Positions 7,635 through 15,369 of a stretch of DNA of 64,000 bases are shown here, in pieces. The stretch spans positions 174,702 through 238,701 of the forward strand of contig NZ_KE159674.1 in the NCBI RefSeq assembly GCF_000403395.2. Reading direction: 5' to 3'. The notes beneath the pieces were generated by a model that saw only the letters and a list, made by a program, of their open reading frames with translations, did not search any database and had not been told where the DNA came from. The DNA is from Anaerotruncus sp. G3(2012). Lineage in GTDB: Bacteria > Bacillota > Clostridia > Oscillospirales > Ruminococcaceae. Position numbers and translations under genes: made by a program. The first letter of the stretch is position 1. Every line of letters starts with the position of its first letter.

Positions 7635-7853
7635 ATGAAAAAGCATTTTAAAATGGTGGATCTCGACTGTGCAAACTGCGCCGCCAAGATGGAGGCTGCG
7701 ATCAAAAAAATCAACGGCGTAAACGATGCAGCTGTCAGCTTTATGGCACAGAAGCTCACTGTTGATGCGGACGACAGCCGCTTTGACGAGATCATGCAGG
7801 AGATTGTGCGGGTCTGCAAACGGGTAGAACCCGATTGTGCCATCAAATTGTAA
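7635..7853 (+). CDS. Heavy-metal-associated (HMA) domain protein, metallochaperone
   Basis: 72 residues forming one ferredoxin-like HMA domain. The metal motif is LDCANCA (CxxC, residues 11-14), followed by the MEAAIKKINGV helix. This domain is normally fused to the N-terminus of Zn/Cd ATPases; here it is a separate protein just upstream of an ATPase that lacks it. It probably hands metal to the pump or acts as a regulatory domain in trans. The GGAGGGG site at 7621-7627 is clear. Confidence 0.9.
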   Translation: MKKHFKMVDLDCANCAAKMEAAIKKINGVNDAAVSFMAQKLTVDADDSRFDEIMQEIVRVCKRVEPDCAIKL

Positions 7854-7883
7854 CCGGTATCCGGTTAGGAAGGGGATATACCG

Positions 7884-9734
7884 ATGAGCAGGAAGCAAAA
7901 AAAGATGCTGACGCGGATTCTGGTCAGCGCGGTTCTGTTCGCGCTTTCGTTTCTGCTCCCGTTGAGCGGGGTATTCCGGCTGTTCTATTTTATTACGGTT
8001 TATGCAGTGGTTGGCTGGGATGTTCTTTGGAGAGCAGCGCGCAACATCGCACATGGACAGGTCTTTGACGAGAATTTTCTGATGGCGCTTGCTACGATCG
8101 GTGCATTTGTGCTCGGCGAGTTTCCCGAAGCGGTGGAGGTCATGCTCTTCTACCAGATCGGCGAGCTTTTCCAGAGCTATGCGGTCGGGAAATCCCGCCA
8201 GTCGATCACCGCATTGATGGACATCCGGCCCGACTACGCCAACATCGAGCGGGACGGTGCACTCGAACAGGTCGATCCGGATGAAGTTGCGGTGGGGGAT
8301 ATCATTGTCATTAAGGCGGGAGAAAAAATCCCGCTTGATGGCGTGATCATCGAAGGCAGTTCCTCACTGGATACGGCGGCGCTGACCGGAGAATCCCTTC
8401 CACGCGAGGTCGCTGCGGGGGATGATGTGATCAGCGGCTGTATCAATCAGAGCGGTTTGCTGCGGGTGCGTGTCAGCAAGGAATTCGGGGAGTCTACCGT
8501 ATCAAAAATTCTCGATCTGGTAGAAAATTCGAGCAGCAAAAAAGCCCGCGCCGAGAACTTTATTACCAAGTTCGCCCGCTATTATACCCCTGTCGTCGTA
8601 ATTGGTGCGGTTCTGCTCGCCCTGCTTCCTCCGCTTCTGCTCGGCGGTTCCTGGAATACCTGGATTGAACGTGCACTAATCTTCCTTGTGATCTCCTGCC
8701 CCTGTGCACTGGTGATCTCGATCCCACTCAGCTTTTTCGGCGGAATCGGAGGCGCTTCCAAAGCTGGGATTCTGGTTAAAGGCAGCAATTATCTGGAAGC
8801 GCTCTCTGAAACCGAAATTGTCGTTTTTGACAAGACCGGGACCCTTACCAAAGGGGTATTCCAAGTTACAGCTGTGCACCCTGATACGCTGCCAGAGAGC
8901 CGGCTGCTGGAGCTTGCGGCGCTTGCCGAGAGCTTTTCCGACCATCCGATCTCGCGTTCTTTGCGTCAGGCGTACGGCAAACCGATCGACAGCAGCCGGG
9001 TCTCTGATGTGGAGGAACTTTCGGGGCATGGGGTGCAAGCGCGGGTTGATGGGCTTCTGATCTATGCCGGAAACGGGAAACTGATGGACCGAACCGGTGT
9101 GCAGTGGCATGACTGCCATCTGACCGGTACAGTGGTGCACATTGCGGTAGATGGCTGCTATGGTGGACATATCGTGATTTCCGATACGGTCAAGCCTGAT
9201 GCGGCCGGAGCGATCGCTGCACTGAAACAAATGGGAATCCGTCAGACAGTCATGCTGACCGGTGATGCAAGGGCGGTCGCCGAGCAGACCGCCGGACAAC
9301 TCGGACTTGATTCGTTCCATGCCGGCCTGCTTCCCGCAGATAAGGTAGCGCGGGTGGAGGAACTGCTGGAACAGAAGTCCGCCAAGGGAAAGCTGGCGTT
9401 TGTTGGTGATGGGATCAATGATGCCCCAGTCCTTTCCCGGGCAGATATCGGGATCGCGATGGGGGGATTGGGGTCTGATGCCGCAATCGAGGCTGCCGAC
9501 ATTGTTTTAATGGATGACCAGCCCTCCAAGATCGCCTCTGCAATGCGGATTTCTAAAAAGACCCTGCGAATTGTCAAGCAGAACATCGTCTTTTCGCTGG
9601 GCGTCAAGGGATTGCTCCTCCTGCTCGGTGCAGTGGGTCTTGCCAGTATGCAGGCGGCGATCTTTGCGGATGTAGGTGTTATGATACTCGCGGTACTCAA
9701 TGCCTCTCGTGCTTTAAAAACAGAGGCCGCATGA
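7884..9734 (+). CDS. Zn2+/Cd2+/Pb2+-exporting P1B-type ATPase
   Basis: 616 residues. Six to eight transmembrane helices surround the TGES loop (AALTGESLPREV, about residue 166), the metal-binding CPC motif (ISCPCALVIS, about 270-280), the phosphorylation motif DKTGTLTKG (about 315) and GDGINDAPVL (about 508). The final helix contains FADVGVMILAVLNA, whose aspartate is characteristic of Zn/Cd/Pb pumps and argues against copper. There is no N-terminal HMA domain; the preceding small gene encodes one. It is the third gene of the operon controlled by the SmtB-like repressor, and it exports toxic metal from the cytoplasm. Confidence 0.94.
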   Translation: MSRKQKKMLTRILVSAVLFALSFLLPLSGVFRLFYFITVYAVVGWDVLWRAARNIAHGQVFDENFLMALATIGAFVLGEFPEAVEVMLFYQIGELFQSYAVGKSRQSITALMDIRPDYANIERDGALEQVDPDEVAVGDIIVIKAGEKIPLDGVIIEGSSSLDTAALTGESLPREVAAGDDVISGCINQSGLLRVRVSKEFGESTVSKILDLVENSSSKKARAENFITKFARYYTPVVVIGAVLLALLPPLLLGGSWNTWIERALIFLVISCPCALVISIPLSFFGGIGGASKAGILVKGSNYLEALSETEIVVFDKTGTLTKGVFQVTAVHPDTLPESRLLELAALAESFSDHPISRSLRQAYGKPIDSSRVSDVEELSGHGVQARVDGLLIYAGNGKLMDRTGVQWHDCHLTGTVVHIAVDGCYGGHIVISDTVKPDAAGAIAALKQMGIRQTVMLTGDARAVAEQTAGQLGLDSFHAGLLPADKVARVEELLEQKSAKGKLAFVGDGINDAPVLSRADIGIAMGGLGSDAAIEAADIVLMDDQPSKIASAMRISKKTLRIVKQNIVFSLGVKGLLLLLGAVGLASMQAAIFADVGVMILAVLNASRALKTEAA

Positions 9735-9780
9735 TTCGAAGTTGCGCTTGCAATCAGTTCTTAGCGTAAATCGCAGATAG

Positions 9781-9812
9781 AAAGGGCATCCGCAGAAAGC
9801 GGATGCCCTTTT
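9781..9812. terminator. Terminator between convergent genes
   Basis: AAAGGGCATCCGC (9781-9793) and GCGGATGCCCTTTT (9799-9812) with a 5-base loop. The flanking A and T runs allow it to work in both directions. Confidence 0.85.
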
Positions 9813-9835
9813 AACCCTTTGAAGAGACGGAGAAA

Positions 9836-10264
9836 TTAGTACCATGCACGACAGTGGCCGCCATGGTGCCCGCCGTAATAGGGGGCTGCGGACGTTGACG
9901 GTACCCCAAAATAAGTGCCGCAATGGGTACAGGAACCATTTTCCTGGTTGTGATGACAGTAGGAGGCACCATTATGGGTGTGGACACCCGACAGAGCGCA
10001 ACCTTCCACGGCGCATAGTTGTGCACCGCAATCATTGCCGCAGTAGTCACAAATACCGCTTTGCTGGCTGTGACGGCAACAGGAGATACCATCATGTGTG
10101 TGGATGCCGGACAGGGTGCAGTCTGCAACCGCGCAGGTGGGATAGACCGTCCGCTGCTGTACTGCAACAGCGCGGCGATGCCCATGCGCCGAAGCGGGTA
10201 CAGTGACGGCAGAGAGCACAAGGACACTCGCAAGACCTGTTAAAAGACATTTTTTCAGGCTCAT
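9836..10264 (-). CDS. Secreted His/Cys-rich repeat protein, putative metal binder
   Basis: 142 residues. A signal peptide (MSLKKCLLTGLASVLVLSAV, ending near PASA) is followed by two nearly identical units of about 37 residues. Each contains a CAV-x2-C-x-LSG-x-HTH core and ends with a C-x2-CG knuckle. The tail is also rich in His (GGHHGGH). The spaced Cys and His suggest zinc or other metal binding outside the cell. It lies tail-to-tail with the zinc/cadmium efflux operon, which fits but does not prove a metal role. AAGGAG upstream supports ATG 10264. I know no named domain for it. Confidence 0.7.
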   Translation of the reverse strand: MSLKKCLLTGLASVLVLSAVTVPASAHGHRRAVAVQQRTVYPTCAVADCTLSGIHTHDGISCCRHSQQSGICDYCGNDCGAQLCAVEGCALSGVHTHNGASYCHHNQENGSCTHCGTYFGVPSTSAAPYYGGHHGGHCRAWY

Positions 10265-10312
10265 AAAAAAACTCCTTCCTGAAAATAAGACCGCTTTGAT
10301 TTCCGAACCTGC

Positions 10313-10353
10313 AAAAAAATCACGCAAAGCCTAAAAAACTTTACATGATTTTT
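10313..10353 (-). terminator. Terminator of the tRNA transcript
   Basis: On the minus strand AAAATCATG pairs with CGTGATTTT (one G-T pair) and a run of T follows, directly after the CCA end of tRNA-Ala. Confidence 0.7.
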
Positions 10354-10354
10354 A

Positions 10355-10430
10355 TGGTGGACCCGAAGGGGATCGAACCCTCGACCTTACGGATGCGAAC
10401 CGTACGCGCTCCCAGCTGCGCTACGGGCCC
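10355..10430 (-). tRNA. tRNA-Ala (anticodon CGC)
   Basis: 76 nt including an encoded CCA. The acceptor stem GGGCCCG/CGGGTCC carries the G3-U70 pair that identifies alanine. The anticodon stem TACGG/CCGTA encloses the loop TTCGCAT, so the anticodon is CGC. The T-arm GAGGGTTCGATCCC is normal. Confidence 0.93.
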
Positions 10431-10436
10431 ATATTT

Positions 10437-10512
10437 TGGTGATCCATCGGAGACTCGAACTCCGGACACCCTGATTAAAAGTCAGGTGCTCTGCCAGCTG
10501 AGCTAATGGATC
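10437..10512 (-). tRNA. tRNA-Lys (anticodon TTT)
   Basis: 76 nt with encoded CCA. The acceptor stem is GATCCAT/ATGGATC with A73. The anticodon stem CCTGA/TCAGG encloses CTTTTAA, giving anticodon TTT. It lies 6 bases upstream of tRNA-Ala in one transcript. Confidence 0.95.
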
Positions 10513-10543
10513 ATGCTGACGAAGTGATTCACAACGCTTGATT

Positions 10544-10572
10544 ATTATAGCAAAGAAAGATGGAGTTGTCAA
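10544..10572 (-). promoter_or_regulatory. tRNA promoter
   Basis: On the minus strand TTGACA (10572-10567), 17-bp spacer, TATAAT (10549-10544): both hexamers are perfect, as expected for stable RNA genes. Confidence 0.9.
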
Positions 10573-10700
10573 CCTAAAAAGGGAAAAAATTTATGAAATT
10601 TGTAAAATAATTTGAGAAGCAGGATTTTCGTGGAAGAACACCCATACGCACTCCTTTTTCAGATGGATGCCGCAGCTCTTTGCTCCCCTTTAAAAATGCA

Positions 10701-11168
10701 TCAGAATATCGGAATCTCCCCCTCATAGTTTTGCGCTTTCTCCAAAAGGGGACCTTTTACGCCCATTGTGAAAGCAATGTCGCTGCTTCGGATGGACAGG
10801 AGAGCGTTTCCTGGCGCCAGTTCCAGAAAATCCATCATGTTTTTGGACAGGGCGATTTTTCCATCGTTTGTAATGGTGGTCCAGCAGTAGGAACGCCCTT
10901 TGTATCTCAAGAATACGCCGGGTGCCGCAGTATAATGCAGCAGATCCGGGTTCTCGGTCAAAATGTGGCCGAGCTTGGACGGCTCCAACAGTCCTTTCCG
11001 GGTGACGCAGAATCCGCCTGTGACCTTGCTTCCCGTAAACAGATACACCCTGCCTTCCGTCGTGATTTGATATTCCTGAATGGCTTGGACAGGGATTTGG
11101 ACGGCACCATCCGGTTGTATGACTGACTTTCCAAAAATAAATTTACCGCCCTTGTTCATCTGCGGCAT
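10701..11168 (-). CDS. Unknown protein with two AbrB-like halves
   Basis: 155 residues, soluble. The N-terminal half contains KSVIQPDGAVQIPVQAI and the C-terminal half TITNDGKIALSKNMMDFL followed by LAPGNALLSIRSS. Both follow the pattern of AbrB/SpoVT-type beta hairpins (xDGxxxIPxxxxxxxxIxxG), so the protein may be an internal duplication of such a fold. That is pattern inference only. ATG 11168 has GAGGTG 6 bases upstream; a GTG at 11177 falls inside that site. It is the last gene of a unit with the EEP-family enzyme 13 bases upstream. Confidence 0.6.
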   Translation of the reverse strand: MPQMNKGGKFIFGKSVIQPDGAVQIPVQAIQEYQITTEGRVYLFTGSKVTGGFCVTRKGLLEPSKLGHILTENPDLLHYTAAPGVFLRYKGRSYCWTTITNDGKIALSKNMMDFLELAPGNALLSIRSSDIAFTMGVKGPLLEKAQNYEGEIPIF

Positions 11169-11181
11169 ATCAATCACCTCG

Positions 11182-12039
11182 TTATTCAGTATATTCCAGA
11201 TCGGAGGGGGTGTCCTTCAGGCGGAGGGTGGCCAGCAGAGGGTAATGGTCGGACGGATACAACCCGTTGATCGGATCGGTTACAATCTGGGAATCAATAA
11301 TCTCGAATTCATCGGAAACAAAGATATAATCGATCGGGCAGGCGCCCTTCCGGATTTTCCCACTGAAATTGTGCAGCGTATTCGAAAGGCAGGAGGGATC
11401 AAACCGGGTGTACACATCAGTAAGGTGCAAGCCGCTCCGATCAGCAGCGTAGTTGCGCAGGAACTGAACCGGTTTGCTACTGGGCTTGCAGTTGAAATCC
11501 CCCATCAGGATGGTCGGCAGAGGGCGCTGCTGCTGATATTTTTCCATATAGTCGAGGATGACCTGCACCCCAAGCAGCCGCGCGATCCCGCAGATATGGT
11601 CGAGATGGGTATTGAACACCCGGATCGACCGATCGAGTCGTTTAATGTAAACTTCCGCGACCGTACAGATCCGCGGGAATACCGCATAATAGGCGCGGCT
11701 GAGTTTTTCAGGGCTTTTGGAAAGCCAGAAGGTTTTAATCAGGCTGACTTTGGCTTCCTGATTTTTAATGATAATATCGCTGTGCTCGTCGTCTTTGGGC
11801 TTGAGGCCGCGGAACCGCCCAAACCCGAGGATGCTGTAATCGACATCCAGCAGGCGGCCGACATCCTCGCGCATATTGGGCAGAAGCTCCTGCACACCGA
11901 TGATGGTAGCGCCGCTTTCCCGGATAAACTGCGCTGCAAGCGCGCGGCGTTCCCCCCATTTGTGGGTGTGGTTGAGCGGGATGCCGAAATCCCTCTTGAG
12001 GTTGAAGGAGATTACCCGGATCAGATCACTGTCACTCAT
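11182..12039 (-). CDS. Endonuclease/exonuclease/phosphatase (EEP) family hydrolase
   Basis: 285 residues of the DNase I-like EEP fold. Visible motifs in order are SFNLKRD near the start (metal-binding Asn), IGVQE (catalytic Glu, about residue 50), FNTHLDH (about 146), LMGDFNCKPSS (about 180) and the final SDHYPLLATL (catalytic Asp-His). No signal peptide is seen. The substrate could be a nucleic acid, phospholipid or inositol phosphate; the sequence does not decide. The ATG overlaps the stop of the tautomerase gene by one base (TGATG), indicating translational coupling. Confidence 0.85.
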   Translation of the reverse strand: MSDSDLIRVISFNLKRDFGIPLNHTHKWGERRALAAQFIRESGATIIGVQELLPNMREDVGRLLDVDYSILGFGRFRGLKPKDDEHSDIIIKNQEAKVSLIKTFWLSKSPEKLSRAYYAVFPRICTVAEVYIKRLDRSIRVFNTHLDHICGIARLLGVQVILDYMEKYQQQRPLPTILMGDFNCKPSSKPVQFLRNYAADRSGLHLTDVYTRFDPSCLSNTLHNFSGKIRKGACPIDYIFVSDEFEIIDSQIVTDPINGLYPSDHYPLLATLRLKDTPSDLEYTE

Positions 12040-12254
12040 CACAGATCACCCGTATTTCTTTGATATTCCTGCTTGATCTGGCCGATTGTTCTGCCGCCAA
12101 TCCCGATGTTCTGGTCAGGAAGTTCCTCAATTACAGCCATGAAAAATTCAGGCGGAACCTCCATTATTTCGGAAGCCACCTGCGTGAGACGTTTGATGAG
12201 CAGTTCCTTCTGCTCTGCGGTTAAACTGCCACCGGTCACTTTGATATACGGCAT
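12039..12254 (-). CDS. 4-Oxalocrotonate tautomerase-family protein
   Basis: 71 residues beginning MPYIKVTGG. After loss of Met, Pro would be N-terminal and act as the catalytic base, as in 4-OT enzymes. The rest (LIKRLTQVASEIMEVPPEFF, then VIEELPDQNIGIGG) follows the family pattern. The very strong GGAGGAGG site fixes ATG 12254. The physiological substrate is unknown. It is the first gene of a minus-strand unit with the EEP hydrolase and the two-repeat protein. Confidence 0.88.
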   Translation of the reverse strand: MPYIKVTGGSLTAEQKELLIKRLTQVASEIMEVPPEFFMAVIEELPDQNIGIGGRTIGQIKQEYQRNTGDL

Positions 12255-12414
12255 GACGCCTCCTCCTTTTTTCAAACAATCTCTAGTATACGAAACAGAT
12301 TCTTAAAGAAAGGACCTTTGCTTATCCCGATTCTTTTCAAGTGTTTCAATTATAGCACTGGTTGGATGAATTTTCAACGATTCAGCGGGTAAAAAGACGG
12401 ATTGGAAGACAGGA

Positions 12415-12443
12415 TTGCAAACCGGCGCGGAAGGTGGTACAAT
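12415..12443 (+). promoter_or_regulatory. Promoter of the PHP-lrp-aminotransferase operon
   Basis: TTGCAA (12415-12420), 17-bp spacer, TACAAT (12438-12443), 70 bases before the first start codon. Confidence 0.65.
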
Positions 12444-12513
12444 AAATTACCAGCATATCATGATTCATCAGGGTTCAGACAAAACCAGCAAAGATAGAGG
12501 ATGGGGGTTACAG

Positions 12514-13344
12514 ATGAGAATTTTTGACAGTCATGTGCATTCCAGCAATTCACCCGATGCGGAAAGCTCGGTGATGCTCCTGTGTGAACAGGCCGTAGCG
12601 GCAGGGCTTTCCGGATTCTGCGTCACCGATCACTGCGAGCTGGAGGAGTACGAATCCGGGCAGTTCGCAGAGCGGATTTCACAGTCAATCTTCGATGTGG
12701 GCAAGGCGGCCAAGGTATTTCAGGGCCGTCTGACATTGCATACCGGGGTCGAGATTTCGGGGGTGCATCACCGTCCCGAGCTTGCGCGTCAGGTGGCAGG
12801 CCGCCCATTCGATATGATCCTGCTTTCAGTTCACAATGATGAGGACGGGACGGACATCTTTTACCATCCGTTCGACCGATGGACACCGCAGGAGATCGAC
12901 CGCTATCTGACCTATTATTTCACATCACTGCTCCGGTCGATGCAGCTGGGAGAATTTGACGTAGTGGCGCATTTGACCTATCCAATCCGATACATCACCG
13001 GCAGGCATAAGATCCCGGTCGATCTCGGGCGATACAGCGACCTGACGGATGCAATCCTTCGGCTTGCCGCACAGGAGGGCAAAGGGCTGGAGATCAATAC
13101 TTCCGGCCTCTCCGGGCCGCTTGCGGATACAATGCCGCCAGCGCCGTATATCCGGCGGTTTCGGGAACTGGGTGGGGAGTTTGTGACGATTGGCTCGGAC
13201 TCCCACCAGATACATACGCTGGGCGCCGGGTTTGACCAGGCCAGACAGATTCTGGCGGATGCGGGCTTTGGGAGTTATACCTTCTACCGGGAGCGCCATC
13301 CGCTGTTGATCCAGATTGAGGAAAAAGGAGTTGTGAACGTATGA
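12514..13344 (+). CDS. PHP-domain phosphoesterase (histidinol-phosphatase-like)
   Basis: 276 residues of the PHP fold. The metal ligands are visible as FDSHVHSSNSPDA (HxH, residues 4-16), VTDHCEL (about 37-43), GVEISG (about 77), LSVHND (about 108) and GSDSHQ near residue 227. These match the histidinol phosphatase HisK branch, but no his genes are near, so another phosphomonoester is possible. ATG 12514 follows a GGGGG stretch by 6 bases. The stop overlaps the Lrp start by 4 bases (ATGA), so the operon is translationally coupled. Confidence 0.85.
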   Translation: MRIFDSHVHSSNSPDAESSVMLLCEQAVAAGLSGFCVTDHCELEEYESGQFAERISQSIFDVGKAAKVFQGRLTLHTGVEISGVHHRPELARQVAGRPFDMILLSVHNDEDGTDIFYHPFDRWTPQEIDRYLTYYFTSLLRSMQLGEFDVVAHLTYPIRYITGRHKIPVDLGRYSDLTDAILRLAAQEGKGLEINTSGLSGPLADTMPPAPYIRRFRELGGEFVTIGSDSHQIHTLGAGFDQARQILADAGFGSYTFYRERHPLLIQIEEKGVVNV

Positions 13345-13835
13345 AAGAGATTGATATCATCAAATTGTTAAAGCTGGTTGCGGATGATGCGCAGCTTTCC
13401 CATGAGCAGCTTGCAGTGATGCTTGGCGTCACTGTGCGGGAAATTTCCGACACGATCGCCGGACTGGAGCAGAAGGGGATCATCCGGGGCTACAAAGCGC
13501 TGATCGACTGGGATAAGACCGGACATAATCTCGTTTCTGCGCGGATCGAGATCAAGGTGACTCCGAAGGCAACGATGGGGTTTGAGGAGATCGCCTACAC
13601 CATCTCGCAGTTTCCCGAGGTCGAGACCTGCTACCTGATGAGCGGCGGCTATGACCTTGCGCTGACGATCAGCGGCAAAACGTTCAAGGACATTGCCCTG
13701 TTTGTGGCGCACCGGCTGGCTCCGCTGGATGCGGTACAGTCGACCAGTACCCATTTTATCCTGAAAAAATACAAGGAGCGCGGCCTGCTGATGGCAGACG
13801 CCCCTCGGGATGAACGGGAGGTAACTTCCCAGTGA
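13341..13835 (+). CDS. Lrp/AsnC-family transcriptional regulator
   Basis: 164 residues. The N-terminal helix-turn-helix (about residues 5-50, SHEQLAVMLGVTVREISDTI) is followed by the RAM ligand-binding domain (VSARIEIKVTPKATMGFEEI, then YDLALTISGKTFKDIALFV). It overlaps the PHP gene by 4 bases and the aminotransferase start within its stop. An Lrp gene fused in an operon to a class I aminotransferase is a recurrent clostridial arrangement and suggests an amino acid as effector. Confidence 0.92.
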   Translation: MKEIDIIKLLKLVADDAQLSHEQLAVMLGVTVREISDTIAGLEQKGIIRGYKALIDWDKTGHNLVSARIEIKVTPKATMGFEEIAYTISQFPEVETCYLMSGGYDLALTISGKTFKDIALFVAHRLAPLDAVQSTSTHFILKKYKERGLLMADAPRDEREVTSQ

Positions 13836-15016
13836 TGGATTATGATAAGCTGTTGAGCAGATCGGCCGCCGCCCTCAAACCATCTGGTATCCGCAGATTT
13901 TTCGACATCGCGGCGGAGATGGATGATGTGATCTCCCTTGGCGTTGGGGAGCCGGATTTTAAAACCCCGTGGGAGATCCGCCGCGCAGGGATCGAGAGCC
14001 TGGAGAAGGGGCACACCTTTTACACCGCAAACGCGGGCTTGATCACGCTGCGTACAGAGATCTGCAACTATCTCAAACGCCGTTTTACCCTTTCCTATGA
14101 CCCCAAAACCGATGTCTTTGCCACCGTCGGCGGGAGCGAGGCGATCGACCTGTGCATCCGGGCTACGATCAATCCCGGCGAAGGGGAAGAGGTGCTGATT
14201 CCCGAACCATGCTTTGTCTGTTATGACCCGCTTACCCGGATGGCAGGCGGGGTCCCGGTGCCGATCGCGACCCGTGTTGAGGATGATTTCCGTCTGACCG
14301 CTGCACAGCTTCGGGAGCATTTAACCCCCAAAACCAAACTGCTGATCCTGCCGTTCCCCAACAATCCGACCGGCGCGGTCATGCGGCGGAACCATCTGGA
14401 GGAGATCGCGGAGGTACTGCGCGGAACCGATGTCCTCGTGCTTTCGGATGAGATTTATGCCGAGCTGACCTATGGATCGGAACGGCACGTCTCGATTGCC
14501 GAGCTGGACGGGATGCGGGAACGTACCATTCTGGTCAACGGTTTTTCCAAAGCTTACGCCATGACCGGTTGGCGTCTTGGCTATGCAGCCGGCCCTGCGC
14601 CGATCATCCGGCAGATGATCAAGCTGCATCAGTTTGCGATCATGTGCTCCCCGACAACCAGCCAGTATGCAGCGGTCGAGGCATTGAAGAACTGCGATGA
14701 AGCGATCGAGGCGATGCGCAGCGAGTATGATATGCGCCGGCGTCTGGTGGTTGACGGGTTCAACCGGATCGGGTTGAGCTGTTTTGAGCCGGAGGGTGCA
14801 TTCTACGTCTTTCCAAGCATCCGGTCGACCGGCATGACCAGCAACGAATTCTGCATGAAGCTGCTCGAAAAGGAACGGGTAGCGGTCGTTCCAGGGGATG
14901 CGCTCGGCGCAAGCGGTGAAGGTCATGTCCGTGTGTCCTATTCCTATTCGATCAAGCACCTGCTCGAGGCCCTGAAACGGATCGAGCGATTTGTCAAAAA
15001 CCTGCCGTCCGCGTAA
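13832..15016 (+). CDS. Class I/II PLP-dependent aminotransferase
   Basis: 394 residues. The PLP lysine is in VNGFSKAYAMTGWRLGY (about residues 235-250), the aspartate and tyrosine that hold the cofactor are in VLSDEIYAELTY (about 205), NNPTGAV lies near 176, and the C-terminal arginine in GHVRVSYS. The sequence resembles the PatA/AraT group that acts on aromatic or acidic amino acids; the substrate cannot be read. GGGAGGT (13816-13822) is 9 bases before GTG 13832 and 12 before ATG 13835; either may be the start. Confidence 0.9.
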   Translation: MMDYDKLLSRSAAALKPSGIRRFFDIAAEMDDVISLGVGEPDFKTPWEIRRAGIESLEKGHTFYTANAGLITLRTEICNYLKRRFTLSYDPKTDVFATVGGSEAIDLCIRATINPGEGEEVLIPEPCFVCYDPLTRMAGGVPVPIATRVEDDFRLTAAQLREHLTPKTKLLILPFPNNPTGAVMRRNHLEEIAEVLRGTDVLVLSDEIYAELTYGSERHVSIAELDGMRERTILVNGFSKAYAMTGWRLGYAAGPAPIIRQMIKLHQFAIMCSPTTSQYAAVEALKNCDEAIEAMRSEYDMRRRLVVDGFNRIGLSCFEPEGAFYVFPSIRSTGMTSNEFCMKLLEKERVAVVPGDALGASGEGHVRVSYSYSIKHLLEALKRIERFVKNLPSA

Positions 15017-15186
15017 ATCTGCCTTTTTCCGCGGCTCTCTTATGCTATCCTTATTTAAGGCTTGTTTTTTGAAAAAATCACAGGCCCTCTATGGACATAC
15101 CTTACAGGCCAAGGCGTCATTTCCCGGCAAGGCAAACGGTCCGGCCCGTTCGTTTCACCCGATCTGCCGGGGAATGAAAACTTGTT

Positions 15187-15345
15187 TTGTATTTCATCAA
15201 AAGTTTCGTCCACCATTTCAAAGGTGGCGGGGTTGAGGGGCAGACCCCCTTCCGTTTGCCGCACCGGAGAGCCACAGCGGACCTCCTTGGCACTCTACAG
15301 GGCGGCAGGAGGAGACTTTTTGCAGGGGAAAAGCCCTTTTTTATC
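15187..15345. repeat. Repeat-like intergenic element before nnr
   Basis: The 353-base gap between the aminotransferase and nnr contains CCACC-atttcaaa-GGTGG (15213-15232) and, after a short gap, a GAGGGG-cag-ACCCCC hairpin (from 15236). I know this pattern, a fold around TTTCAAAGGTGG followed by a GGGGCAG-type hairpin, from dispersed intergenic elements in gut Clostridia; this is recall, not a search. No gene is seen here. Confidence 0.35.
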
Positions 15346-15369
15346 CAAAAGACAGAATGGGGGGATGTT

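Noticed and set aside
11080-12063. A 327-codon plus-strand frame opposite the EEP hydrolase
   Set aside because: The minus strand encodes a complete EEP enzyme with its catalytic motifs and coupled starts; the plus frame shows no motif.
15187-15369. N-terminal extension of Nnr
   Set aside because: The extra 61 residues come from a repeat-like element; the conserved protein begins at ATG 15370 with a suitable G-rich site.
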